Assembly (NCBI GenBank): GCA_964596065.1
Contig: CAZQSM010000055.1
Span: 1 to 14,620 of the forward strand
Direction of reading: 5' to 3'
DNA length: 14,620 nt
DNA from: SZUA-254 sp964596065
GTDB taxonomy: Bacteria; Bacteroidota; Ignavibacteria; UBA10030; SZUA-254
Shown here: piece by piece, positions 1 to 6,563 of the stretch
Layout of the letters: each line of letters opens with the position of its first letter
Position numbering within the stretch: the first letter of the stretch is position 1
Program-made: the position numbers and the translations under genes
Notes under the pieces: model-generated
The model's database searches: none
Told to the model about the DNA's origin: nothing
What the model saw: only the letters and a program-made list of their open reading frames with translations

Positions 1-35
1 ACCCGATCGTGACCGCCCAGAACCAGATGGTCTAG
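1..35 (+). CDS. C-terminal tail of an upstream gene, possibly peptide deformylase (partial)
   Basis: The frame starting at base 3 reads PIVTAQNQMV and stops at a TAG at 33-35, seven bases before fmt begins. Only ten residues are visible, so the family cannot be read from sequence. Peptide deformylase (def) is the usual gene directly upstream of fmt, and the two act on opposite ends of the formyl-methionine cycle. A tail of this kind is compatible with some deformylases. The assignment rests on position alone. Confidence 0.4.
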   Translation, partial: PIVTAQNQMV

Positions 36-41
36 GGACCG

Positions 42-965
42 ATGCGGATCGTGTTCATGGGGACGGCGGAGTTCGGCATCCCCACGCTCAGGACGCTACT
101 GTCAAAGCAGTACCCGGTCGACGCGGTGGTCACCGTTCCCGACAAACCGGCCGGCCGCGGAAGGAAGCTGCAGGAATCCCCGGTGAAGGCGTTCGCCTCC
201 GTGAAGGGATTGCCTGTCCTCCAACCCGCCTCCCTGAAGGACCCCTGGTTCATCGAGACCCTGAAAAAACTCCGCCCCGAACTGATCGTCGTGGTGGCGT
301 TCAGGATTCTCCCGCCGGCCGTGTTCACCATCCCCTCGTTCGGTTCCATCAACCTCCACGCCTCGCTCCTGCCCCGCTACCGCGGGGCGGCCCCGATCAA
401 CTGGGCGATCATCCGGGGGGAGCGCGAAACGGGCGTGACCACGTTTTTCCTGGAGGAAAGGATCGACGCCGGCGGGATCATCCTGCAGGAACGCACCTCC
501 ATCGGGGCGGAGGAGACGGCCGGAGAGCTCCACGACCGCCTCGCGGAGCTGGGTGCCGCGGTCACGCTCGAGACCGTGAGGCTGATCGCCTCCAGGCGCG
601 CCGAACCGCGGGCGCAGGACGCGGCCCTCGCGAGCCCGGCGCCGAAAATTTTCAGGAACGACTGCCGCATCGACTGGTCGGCGGGGACCCGCGGCGTCCA
701 CGATTTCATCAGGGGGCTCTCGCCGAAACCGGGGGCCTTCTTCCACCGGGGTGACGCGATCCTCAAGGTCTACCGGTCGCGCCGGGTTCCCGGGGCGGCG
801 CCCGCCCCTCCGGGGACGGTCGTGTCGGCCGAGGGTGAACTGGCTGTCTCCTGCGGCGACGGGGCGCTGCTGCTCACGGAGCTCCAGCAGGAGGGAAAGA
901 ACCCCCTGCCGGTAAGGGAGTTCCTGAGGGGGGTACGGGTACTGAAAGGTGAAACCTTCAATTGA
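42..965 (+). CDS. fmt: Methionyl-tRNA formyltransferase
   Basis: This cytoplasmic enzyme transfers a formyl group from 10-formyltetrahydrofolate to methionyl-tRNA(fMet) to make initiator tRNA. The 307 residues match the usual length of about 310. The N-terminus MRIVFMGTAEFGIPTL is the typical family start. The formyltransferase active site is complete: N104 and H106 in SINLHASLLPRYRGAAPI, and D142 in ERIDAGGII. The C-terminal part (about 205-307) matches the Fmt C-terminal tRNA-binding domain, ending in a typical LTELQQEGKNPLPVREFLRG stretch. The ATG at 42 follows an AGGGA motif and lies seven bases after the previous stop, which suggests co-transcription with the upstream gene. Nothing in it is odd. 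Confidence 0.97.
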   Translation: MRIVFMGTAEFGIPTLRTLLSKQYPVDAVVTVPDKPAGRGRKLQESPVKAFASVKGLPVLQPASLKDPWFIETLKKLRPELIVVVAFRILPPAVFTIPSFGSINLHASLLPRYRGAAPINWAIIRGERETGVTTFFLEERIDAGGIILQERTSIGAEETAGELHDRLAELGAAVTLETVRLIASRRAEPRAQDAALASPAPKIFRNDCRIDWSAGTRGVHDFIRGLSPKPGAFFHRGDAILKVYRSRRVPGAAPAPPGTVVSAEGELAVSCGDGALLLTELQQEGKNPLPVREFLRGVRVLKGETFN

Positions 966-972
966 GAAGAGG

Positions 973-1548
973 ATGACACAGCGTTCACTCACCGCGGACA
1001 TAGCCGCGATCATCGCCACCGCGCTCGTCGTCGGCTTCACCTTCAACGCCTTCTCGACGGAGGGGATTCCCCTGATCCGGACGGCGCCGTTGACGGTGGC
1101 GGTGGCCGACTCCGAACTCTTCCCGGGCGCCGCGCCGCGTCCCGCGTCCGGGGCGGCGCAGGCCGGGAGGACGGCCTCGACGCCGGCCGAAACCACCGGA
1201 CAGGCGGTCTTCCGTGTCATCACCCTCGCCCAGATGCAGCGGGTCGTGGGGGAAGGGCGGGGGATGGTCCTCGACGCCCGTTCACCGACGGAGTATGAGG
1301 CCGGGCACATCGGCGGCGCCCACAATATGTACGCCGTCGAGCCGGAAAGCTTCGTCGAGCGGATCGCCGACATCCCGCGCGACACGCTGCTGGTGATCTA
1401 CTGCAGCAACCGCCACTGTCCCTACGGCAGGGACCTCGCCGAATTCCTCGGCGCGTTCGGTTTCACGAACATGCTCCTCTACGACGACGGTTGGGACGGC
1501 TGGGACGGGGCCCGGCTCCCCTCGGTGACCGGCCCGGAGGCGCGATGA
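973..1548 (+). CDS. Membrane-anchored, extracytoplasmic rhodanese-domain protein
   Basis: This is a 191-residue protein with a single rhodanese fold. Residues 8-28 form a hydrophobic signal anchor, residues 30-78 an Ala/Pro/Thr-rich linker, and residues 80-185 the rhodanese domain. The entry motif is VLDARSPTEYEAGHI. The active-site loop YCSNRHCPYG carries the catalytic cysteine C144 and a second cysteine C149. The usual C-terminal GGWxxW appears as DGWDGW. Rhodaneses carry sulfane sulfur as a cysteine persulfide. The anchor places this one outside the cytoplasmic membrane. I chose the ATG at 973, eight bases after the fmt stop and preceded by a purine-rich GAGAAGAGG. A GTG at 949 in the same frame would add eight residues (MKPSIEKR) and overlap fmt. 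The physiological sulfur donor and acceptor are unknown. Confidence 0.85.
   Translation: MTQRSLTADIAAIIATALVVGFTFNAFSTEGIPLIRTAPLTVAVADSELFPGAAPRPASGAAQAGRTASTPAETTGQAVFRVITLAQMQRVVGEGRGMVLDARSPTEYEAGHIGGAHNMYAVEPESFVERIADIPRDTLLVIYCSNRHCPYGRDLAEFLGAFGFTNMLLYDDGWDGWDGARLPSVTGPEAR
1535..1539 (+). promoter_or_regulatory. Ribosome binding site that fixes the MauE-like start
   Basis: GGAGG lies five bases before the ATG at 1545, inside the last codons of the rhodanese gene. It decides against the longer in-frame reading from 1491, whose extra N-terminus (GRLGRGPAPLGDRPGG) looks like out-of-frame translation of the rhodanese gene. Confidence 0.7.
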
Positions 1549-1988
1549 CCGCGGGAGCCCTCCTCTCCAACCGGTACCTCCTCCTCGCCGCGCGATTCCT
1601 CCTCGGCATGGTGTTCGTCACCGCGGCGGTGCCGAAGATCGCGAACCCCGGGGCGTTCGCGGTCTCGATCGAGGCGTATGAAATGCTGCCGCTCTTCGCC
1701 GTCAATATCGCGGCGATCGTGATCCCCTGGATCGAGCTCATCTGCGGCGTGTACCTCGTCGCGGGCGTGCGCACGCGGCCGTCGGCCGCCATCGCCGCGG
1801 TCCTCCTGGCGTTCTTCAGCGTCGCCATTTCAGTCGCCGTTCTCCGCGGTTTGAACATCAATTGCGGCTGTTTCGGACCGACCGGGGGCTCCCCCGTCGG
1901 GTGGGGAAAGGTCGCCGAAGACATCGCACTCCTGCTCCCGGCATGGCTCCTCTTCCGCCCGGGCACCGGCCCGGGACCGGACCGCTGA
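1545..1988 (+). CDS. MauE/DoxX-type integral membrane protein
   Basis: This 147-residue protein has four predicted membrane segments (about 11-31, 50-74, 80-101 and 123-137). It matches the MauE/DoxX-like family: the N-terminal RFLLGMVFVTAAVPKIANP, the PWIELICGVYLV helix and the cysteine motif NINCGCFG are typical. C107 and C109 form a CxC pair, and C67 lies in the second helix. MauE is needed for maturation of disulfide-rich methylamine dehydrogenase; most homologues lie outside mau clusters and are thought to handle thiols or electrons in the membrane. The ATG overlaps the rhodanese stop as ATGA, and a GGAGG motif sits five bases upstream, so the two are very likely translated as a coupled pair. 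No methylamine dehydrogenase genes are in the window. Confidence 0.75.
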   Translation: MTAGALLSNRYLLLAARFLLGMVFVTAAVPKIANPGAFAVSIEAYEMLPLFAVNIAAIVIPWIELICGVYLVAGVRTRPSAAIAAVLLAFFSVAISVAVLRGLNINCGCFGPTGGSPVGWGKVAEDIALLLPAWLLFRPGTGPGPDR

Positions 1989-2001
1989 CCGGCCCGTTTC
2001 G

Positions 2002-2030
2002 TTGATTTATCATATGATTTATTCTATATT
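2002..2030 (+). promoter_or_regulatory. Candidate sigma-70-type promoter for the CopD-like/parAB unit
   Basis: TTGATT at 2002-2007 and TATATT at 2025-2030 are separated by exactly 17 bases, in the only AT-rich island of this part of the window. Transcription would start near 2037, about 20 bases before the GTG at 2058, leaving room for the GGGAGG ribosome site at 2044-2049. Four of six -35 positions and five of six -10 positions match the E. coli consensus. The hexamers and spacing are seen directly; activity is inferred. Confidence 0.6.
2004..2022 (+). repeat. Direct repeat GATTTAT x2 with a central palindrome, inside the promoter spacer
   Basis: GATTTAT occurs at 2004-2010 and again at 2016-2022, starting 12 bases apart. 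Between and overlapping them is the perfect 10-base palindrome ATCATATGAT at 2009-2018. Both lie across the -35 box and spacer of the candidate promoter, where a repressor or activator could bind. The AT-rich setting makes chance similarity possible. Confidence 0.35.
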
Positions 2031-2057
2031 GCACCGACCGCGCGGGAGGCGGGCCCC

Positions 2058-2510
2058 GTGGACTTCATAATCTGGTCTTCCCGCGTGATGCACGTCGCCG
2101 CCGCCACGGTCTGGATCGGCGGGCTGGTCTTCCAGAACGCGGTGATGATGCCGGTGGTCGCCCACGAGGGGGAGGAGACGTCGCGCCTCTCCGGCATCCT
2201 CGGGCGGAGGTTCTCCGGGTTCTCGTGGATGTGCGCCTGGTCGATGCTCGTCACCGGGTCCCTGCTGATGCTCCTCGACCAGCGGTTCGTCTGGTTCGAG
2301 TTCGCGACGGGGTGGTCGGTGCTCCTCGGGTTCAAACAACTGATATTTCTGCTGATGGTCTTCTACGCATTCGGCATCGCCCGACTCCTGCCCGCGCTCG
2401 ACGGCGCCGACGACGCGAAACGAACGCTTGTGCTGCACCGCCTCGGGCAGTTCCGGAGGATCAGCCTCCTGCTCGGCCTCTGCGCGCTGGTCCTGGCCGT
2501 ATCGATGTAA
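2058..2510 (+). CDS. Small four-helix CopD-like integral membrane protein
   Basis: This is a 150-residue hydrophobic protein with four predicted membrane helices (about 5-33, 55-74, 87-111 and 134-150). The opening RVMHVAAATVWIGGLVF, with H12 inside helix 1 and the following MMP, resembles the CopD-like superfamily (HxxAAxxWIGGxxF). The second loop carries RRFSGFSW, another feature of that group. H36 and H127 are other possible ligands. CopD proteins have been linked to copper handling and related families bind haem, but no copper genes are nearby, so the substrate is unknown. The start is a GTG with GGGAGG eight bases upstream. It ends three bases before parA, so it is probably the first gene of the parAB transcription unit. 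The family call is by motif only. Confidence 0.6.
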   Translation: MDFIIWSSRVMHVAAATVWIGGLVFQNAVMMPVVAHEGEETSRLSGILGRRFSGFSWMCAWSMLVTGSLLMLLDQRFVWFEFATGWSVLLGFKQLIFLLMVFYAFGIARLLPALDGADDAKRTLVLHRLGQFRRISLLLGLCALVLAVSM

Positions 2511-2513
2511 CCG

Positions 2514-3320
2514 ATGGGAAAGATCATCACCATAGCGAACCAGAAGGGCGGGGTCGGCAAGACGACCACGGCCATCAACCTCGCGGCCGGCGTCGCCGTC
2601 GCGGAGTTTCCCACGCTGCTCATCGACATGGATCCCCAGGCGAATTCGAGCAGCGGCCTCGGGGTCGACCCCCGCGCGCTCGAGAAAAACGTCTACGAGG
2701 TCCTCGTCAACGGGCTCGCCCCGGCCGAGGCGGTCATCAAAACGGAGATGCCGTTCCTCTCCGTGCTCCCCTCCACCATCAACCTCGTCGGAGCGGAGGT
2801 GGAACTGGTCGACGCGCCCCGCAGGGAGTTCGTCGTCTCGGGGATCGTCGAGAAGCTGCGCGACGAGTACGACTACATCTTCGTCGACTGTCCGCCGTCG
2901 CTCGGGCTCCTCACGCTCAACGGCCTCGTGGCCGCCGATTCGGTCCTGATCCCGGTCCAGTGCGAATACTTCGCGCTGGAGGGCCTCGGCCAGCTGCTCA
3001 ATACCGTCAATATCGTCCAGAAGAACCTCAACCCCCGGCTCGAAATCGAGGGGGTCCTGATGACGATGTTCGACAGCCGCCTGCGGCTCTCCAACCAGAT
3101 CGTGGAGGAGGTCCGGAAATTTTTCGGTGAAAAAGTCTATTCGACCATCATCAGCCGGAACGTCCGGCTGAGCGAGGCGCCGAGTTACGGCAAGCCGGTC
3201 CTCCTCTACGAGGCGGTCTCGAGCGGCGCCCGGAACTACATGGAACTCGCGCGGGAGTTCCTTTCGAGGCAGCAGGCGCCCGTGCCGGCGCAAGGAATGG
3301 TGACCGATGTCGAAACCTAA
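2514..3320 (+). CDS. parA: Chromosome-partitioning ATPase ParA (Soj)
   Basis: ParA is a nucleoid-binding ATPase that drives segregation of ParB-bound origin regions. The 268 residues match the chromosomal ParA/Soj length. The deviant Walker A is KGGVGKTT at 11-18, Walker A' is LIDMDPQAN (D38, D40), and Walker B is YIFVDCPP with D125. The C-terminal signature RNVRLSEAPSYGKP spans 215-228. It has no N-terminal helix-turn-helix extension, so it belongs to the chromosomal rather than the long plasmid (P1) type. The start codon is an ATG three bases after the preceding stop, with no strong ribosome site, so it is probably translated by coupling. The reading frame overlaps parB by 14 bases. Confidence 0.96.
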   Translation: MGKIITIANQKGGVGKTTTAINLAAGVAVAEFPTLLIDMDPQANSSSGLGVDPRALEKNVYEVLVNGLAPAEAVIKTEMPFLSVLPSTINLVGAEVELVDAPRREFVVSGIVEKLRDEYDYIFVDCPPSLGLLTLNGLVAADSVLIPVQCEYFALEGLGQLLNTVNIVQKNLNPRLEIEGVLMTMFDSRLRLSNQIVEEVRKFFGEKVYSTIISRNVRLSEAPSYGKPVLLYEAVSSGARNYMELAREFLSRQQAPVPAQGMVTDVET

Positions 3321-4260
3321 CCGGGGACTCGGGCGGGGGCTCTCCGCCCTCATCCGCCCCGCGGATACCATCCCCGGGGAACCGGCGGCCGCAGGGGCGT
3401 CGCCCCCCGCGGCCCCCGTTTCAGCGCAGACGCGGACCCCGGCCGGTACCGGCGGAGGGGGCACGACCACCAGGCTCGAGATTTCCAGGATCCGTCCCAA
3501 CCCGCTCCAGCCCCGCGCGGACTTCGACCCGCAGGCCCTCGACGAGCTGAAGGAATCGATCCGGCAGAAGGGGGTCATCCAGGCGGTCACGGTGCGGAGC
3601 GTCGGGGACGGCATGTTCGAACTGATCTCGGGGGAGCGGCGCATCAGGGCCGCCACCGAAATCGGGATGACGACGATCCCGGCCTACGTCATCGAGGTGG
3701 AGACGGCCGAAGAGATGCTCGAACTCGCGCTCATCGAAAACCTCCAGCGCGAACACCTCAACCCGATCGAGATCGCCATTTCGTACCAGCGCCTGATGAA
3801 CGACGTGGGGCTGACCCCGGAAGACGTCGGGAAAAAGGTGAGCAAGGACAGGACCACCGTCGTGAACTTCCTCCGGCTGTTGCGCCTCCCGGCAAAGGTG
3901 CAGGAGTCGCTCCGAAAGGGGGCGCTGTCGATGGGCCACGCGCGCGCGCTGGCCGGGCTCACCGACGAGGTGCGGCAGCTCCGGATCTTCGACGCCGTGA
4001 TCAGGAAAGACCTGAACGTCCGCCAGACCGAGAAGCTCGTGCGCGACGCGGGGAAGGCCGCGACGAAGCCGAAGCCCGCCGCGAAGGGCCCCCGTTACGA
4101 CAGCAACGTCTCCGACATCGTCGACCACCTCCAGCGCGTGCTCGGGACGAGGGTGCGGATCCAGCACCTTGACGGCGGCAGGGGCGAAATCCACGTGGAA
4201 TTCTACTCCGACGACGACCTCGGACGGCTCTTCGACCTCCTGAAATCGATTCGAACCTGA
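3307..4260 (+). CDS. parB: Chromosome-partitioning protein ParB (Spo0J), CTP-dependent DNA clamp
   Basis: ParB loads at parS sites, spreads as a CTP-dependent clamp and stimulates ParA. This copy has 317 residues. The N-terminal RGLGRGLSALI (6-16) is the usual ParA-contacting peptide, followed by a Pro/Ala/Gly-rich linker to about 55. The CTP-binding region includes GERRIRAA (109-116) and ENLQREHLNPIE (144-155). A helix-turn-helix (about 168-192, VGKKVSKDRTTVVNFLRLL) reads parS. The C-terminal dimerisation domain lies at about 260-317. The ATG at 3307 lies inside the end of parA. I found no full parS palindrome by eye in the window, so the origin-proximal sites are presumably elsewhere. Confidence 0.96.
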   Translation: MSKPNRGLGRGLSALIRPADTIPGEPAAAGASPPAAPVSAQTRTPAGTGGGGTTTRLEISRIRPNPLQPRADFDPQALDELKESIRQKGVIQAVTVRSVGDGMFELISGERRIRAATEIGMTTIPAYVIEVETAEEMLELALIENLQREHLNPIEIAISYQRLMNDVGLTPEDVGKKVSKDRTTVVNFLRLLRLPAKVQESLRKGALSMGHARALAGLTDEVRQLRIFDAVIRKDLNVRQTEKLVRDAGKAATKPKPAAKGPRYDSNVSDIVDHLQRVLGTRVRIQHLDGGRGEIHVEFYSDDDLGRLFDLLKSIRT

Positions 4261-4269
4261 GGATACCGC

Positions 4270-4650
4270 ATGCAAAAAATCATCCGCACCGATTCCGCCC
4301 CCCAACCGATCGGCCCCTACAGCCAGGCGATCGTCGCGTCGGGCAATTTTGTGTTCACCGCCGGACAGATCCCGCTCGACCCCGCCACCGGGCAGATCGT
4401 CGGCGCGGACATCGCGGCCCAGACCCGGCGGGCCCTCGCCAACGTCGGCGAAATCCTGAAGCAGGCCGGCTCCGCCCCCGACAAGGTGGTGAAGACGACC
4501 GTCTTCCTCAAGGACATGAACGAATTCGGCGGGATGAACGAGGTCTACGCGTCGTTCTTCGGCAGTCACGCCCCGGCCCGGTCCACCGTCGAGGTCGCGA
4601 GGCTCCCGAAGGACGTCAAGGTCGAAATCGAGGTGATCGCCATTGTCTGA
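4270..4650 (+). CDS. ridA: RidA family reactive enamine/imine deaminase
   Basis: RidA hydrolyses reactive enamine/imine intermediates released by PLP-dependent dehydratases, protecting other PLP enzymes. The 126 residues are the usual length. Active-site residues are in place: Y17 in IGPYSQA, R104 in ARSTVEVARLP and E119 in KVEIEVIAIV, matching Y17/R105/E120 of the E. coli protein. FVFTAGQIPLDPATG is the family's typical central stretch. Because the key arginine is present it should be an active deaminase rather than an inactive homologue. It starts nine bases after the parB stop, behind GAGGA. It sits between parB and the DUF5683 gene with no functional link I can see, so it probably just shares their transcript. 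Confidence 0.93.
   Translation: MQKIIRTDSAPQPIGPYSQAIVASGNFVFTAGQIPLDPATGQIVGADIAAQTRRALANVGEILKQAGSAPDKVVKTTVFLKDMNEFGGMNEVYASFFGSHAPARSTVEVARLPKDVKVEIEVIAIV
4630..4636 (+). promoter_or_regulatory. Ribosome binding site supporting a TTG start
   Basis: GAGGTGA lies six bases upstream of the TTG at 4643, inside the final codons of ridA. It is a strong match to the anti-Shine-Dalgarno sequence. The same bases encode a conserved part of RidA, so the motif could be coincidental. The competing start is a GTG at 4661, preceded by a run of six G. Confidence 0.5.
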
Positions 4651-5215
4651 CCGGGGGGCTGTGCCGCGCGCGGCGATCCTCCTGGCCCTCCATTGCTGCA
4701 TCGTCTCCACGGCCGTTTCGCAGGGCGCGGAAAATCCCGCCATCGCCCTGTTCCGCCCGGCACCCGGCGGCGATACGTCAACCCCGCGGGTGTCCGGCGA
4801 TACCGTCGATCCCCCCCGGGGGCGAAAATCGGCCCTGACCGCCGTCGGTCTTTCGGCCATCCTCCCCGGCGCCGGCCAGGTCTACACGGAGAATTACTGG
4901 AAGGTGCCGCTCATCCTCGGCCTCGGCGGATACTGGGTGTATGAGTGGAAGCGGAACGACGACGACTACCGGGAGTTCCGCGACCTCTACAGCGGCAGCA
5001 TCGCCTCGACGCCGCCGAACGGCGACGAGCGATACCTTACCCTGCGCGAGTTTTACCGCGACCAGCGCGACAGCTTCGCCTGGTACCTCGGCCTCCTCTA
5101 TTTCCTGAATGTCGTCGACGCCTACGTCGGCGCCGAGCTGTACGATTTCGACGTCGGCCCCGACCTCGGTTCCGGGGGCGGCGGAATGCAGGCGACCCTC
5201 CGCATCCACCTCTGA
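4643..5215 (+). CDS. DUF5683 family membrane protein
   Basis: This 190-residue protein belongs to a family typical of the Bacteroidota and relatives, where it usually follows parB. Residues 7-28 look like a signal peptide and 29-60 are a Pro/Asp-rich stretch. The DUF5683 domain spans about 61-190: SAILPGAGQVYTENYWKVPL at 71-90, a hydrophobic segment, REFYRDQRDSFAWYLGLLYF at 135-154, and a closing LNVVDAYVGAELYDFDV. The family's function is unknown; two or three membrane segments are likely. I chose the TTG at 4643 (eight-base overlap with ridA, good ribosome site); GTG 4661 is the alternative and would give a cleaner signal peptide. The conserved position next to parAB is shared with other FCB genomes, here interrupted by ridA. 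Confidence 0.85.
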   Translation: MSDRGAVPRAAILLALHCCIVSTAVSQGAENPAIALFRPAPGGDTSTPRVSGDTVDPPRGRKSALTAVGLSAILPGAGQVYTENYWKVPLILGLGGYWVYEWKRNDDDYREFRDLYSGSIASTPPNGDERYLTLREFYRDQRDSFAWYLGLLYFLNVVDAYVGAELYDFDVGPDLGSGGGGMQATLRIHL

Positions 5216-5234
5216 GGAATCCGGGAAGGGGCCG

Positions 5235-6515
5235 ATGGCGGCGCGCAGACGAAAAGGGACCAGGGGCCGCCCCGGACGGGGCGCACCGGAAGCACCAGTC
5301 GCCCGGGTGGCGCGACGCCGGTACCGGCTCCCCCTCACCGTCGCGGCTTCCGCCGTCCTCCTCGCGGCGGTGTATCTGTTCCTCGACAATCCCCCCCCGA
5401 AAGATCCCGCGGCGGAGGGGCCTTCCGGCCCGGGACCGGCCCGGACAGACCTCGCCGGCGCCTCCGCCGCCGAACGGTGGATCGGGCGTGCCCGGCTCGT
5501 GAGCAATAAATTCCACGAAGTCTATACCCCGTGCTGGGAAGGCGCCTACGGGGCGTTCGGCGACGCGCGCCTGTTCGAGGTGACCGGCGATTCGGCCCTC
5601 CTCCGGTTCCACCTGATCGAACACGACCTCACCAGGATGTGCGGGGGGACCTGGGTCGACGACCGGGCGTGGGTTTGCCTCGCGGAGCTCGAATGGTGGA
5701 GGGTGACCGGGAGGGCGCACATGGGATGGATCGGGGACGCCGTCCGCAGGTACGATGAGGCACGGGCGGAAGGGCGCCTCTCGACGCACGACGGTTACTG
5801 GAGCTGGTACAACTGGCCGCCGTCGGCCCGCGTCAACGAACCGGTCTTCACGAACAGCAACATGAACCAGATGGCCGCAGCGGCCTGCGGGTTGTTCCTG
5901 GCGACGGGGAGGAAACGCTTCCTCGACGACGCGCTCCTCGTCTGGAACGGCGACGGCCAGACGCCCGGCATCGAGGCGCGGCTCTACCGCGGTGAGGGGC
6001 GCTGGGAGGGACGCGCGGGGCGGGCGGCGTTCGGAAAGGAACTCCCCTGGGGAGGGCTCGGGTACGCGTCGATCGCGGCAGCGCTCCACCGGGCGACGGG
6101 CGAAGCCCGTTACCGGGAGATCGCCGTCGCGACGGTGAAGCGGCTCCTCGATCCCGCGACGGGGTGGGTGGACCCTGTCAATTATTACCAGCTGAAGATG
6201 GACGGCAACGGCAATTTCGTCCAGTTCATCCTGGACGTGTGGGAAATCGCCCCGGACGATCTGCCCCGGGTGCCGGCTATGGTGGAGAAGATGCTGGAAC
6301 ACGTCTGGACGAACGACGGGGGGAACGCCCGCCTCCTCCTGCACCGGGCGTCGGACCACGGGATCCGCAACGGCTGGAACCCCCGGGGCGGGGAGGACGG
6401 CTACGGCGTGGACGAGGTGGGCACGGTGCACGCGCAGGGCGAGGCGGCAAAGGCGTTCGGTTATTACGCGAACGTCGCCGCACGGATCGAACAGGGGGGC
6501 GCGGCCCCGCGGTGA
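5235..6515 (+). CDS. Membrane-anchored six-hairpin glycosidase-like protein (GH76-like)
   Basis: This is a 426-residue protein. The N-terminus is very basic, with a membrane anchor at about 32-50, then a Pro/Ala linker to about 75. The rest reads as an alpha/alpha-toroid with repeated helical hairpins, each marked by a TGD/TGR/TGE turn (FEVTGDSALL, WWRVTGRAHM, FLATGRKRFL, HRATGEARYR). TWVDDRAWVCLAELEWWRVTG at 139-159 resembles the catalytic region of GH76 alpha-1,6-mannanases, in which two adjacent Asp (here D142-D143) are nucleophile and acid/base. NSNMNQMAAAACGLFLATG also fits. The protein probably faces the periplasm or cell surface and may cut a glycan, but the substrate is unknown and another six-hairpin family is possible. 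The ATG at 5235 follows GGGAAGGGG, 19 bases after the previous gene. Confidence 0.55.
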   Translation: MAARRRKGTRGRPGRGAPEAPVARVARRRYRLPLTVAASAVLLAAVYLFLDNPPPKDPAAEGPSGPGPARTDLAGASAAERWIGRARLVSNKFHEVYTPCWEGAYGAFGDARLFEVTGDSALLRFHLIEHDLTRMCGGTWVDDRAWVCLAELEWWRVTGRAHMGWIGDAVRRYDEARAEGRLSTHDGYWSWYNWPPSARVNEPVFTNSNMNQMAAAACGLFLATGRKRFLDDALLVWNGDGQTPGIEARLYRGEGRWEGRAGRAAFGKELPWGGLGYASIAAALHRATGEARYREIAVATVKRLLDPATGWVDPVNYYQLKMDGNGNFVQFILDVWEIAPDDLPRVPAMVEKMLEHVWTNDGGNARLLLHRASDHGIRNGWNPRGGEDGYGVDEVGTVHAQGEAAKAFGYYANVAARIEQGGAAPR

Positions 6516-6542
6516 CCGCACCGCCGGGGAGGCTGCGTCATC

Positions 6543-6561
6543 GCGGCCCGCGCGCGGCCGC
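6543..6561. terminator. GC-rich inverted repeat between convergent genes
   Basis: GCGGCC at 6543-6548 and GGCCGC at 6556-6561 form a perfect 6-bp stem around a 7-base loop, in the 48-base gap between the converging glycosidase-like gene and ettA. The position suits a bidirectional terminator. No T-tract follows on either strand, so it may instead be chance in very GC-rich DNA. Confidence 0.3.
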
Positions 6562-6563
6562 CC

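Noticed and set aside
1966..2000. Possible terminator hairpin around the MauE-like gene stop
   Set aside because: The GGGACCGG/CCGGCCC stem has a mismatch and only four continuous pairs, and the following T-run is short and broken.
2019..3656. Open frame of 545 codons on the minus strand across the CopD-like gene and parA
   Set aside because: It is antisense to parA and parB, which have unmistakable motifs. Its product is rich in Arg/Asp/Glu/His with no domain, as expected from GC-rich shadow frames.
4643..4660. GTG at 4661 as the true start of the DUF5683 gene
   Set aside because: Not excluded: it gives a cleaner signal peptide and has a G-run upstream. I kept the TTG because GAGGTGA lies at ideal spacing, so the exact start remains open.
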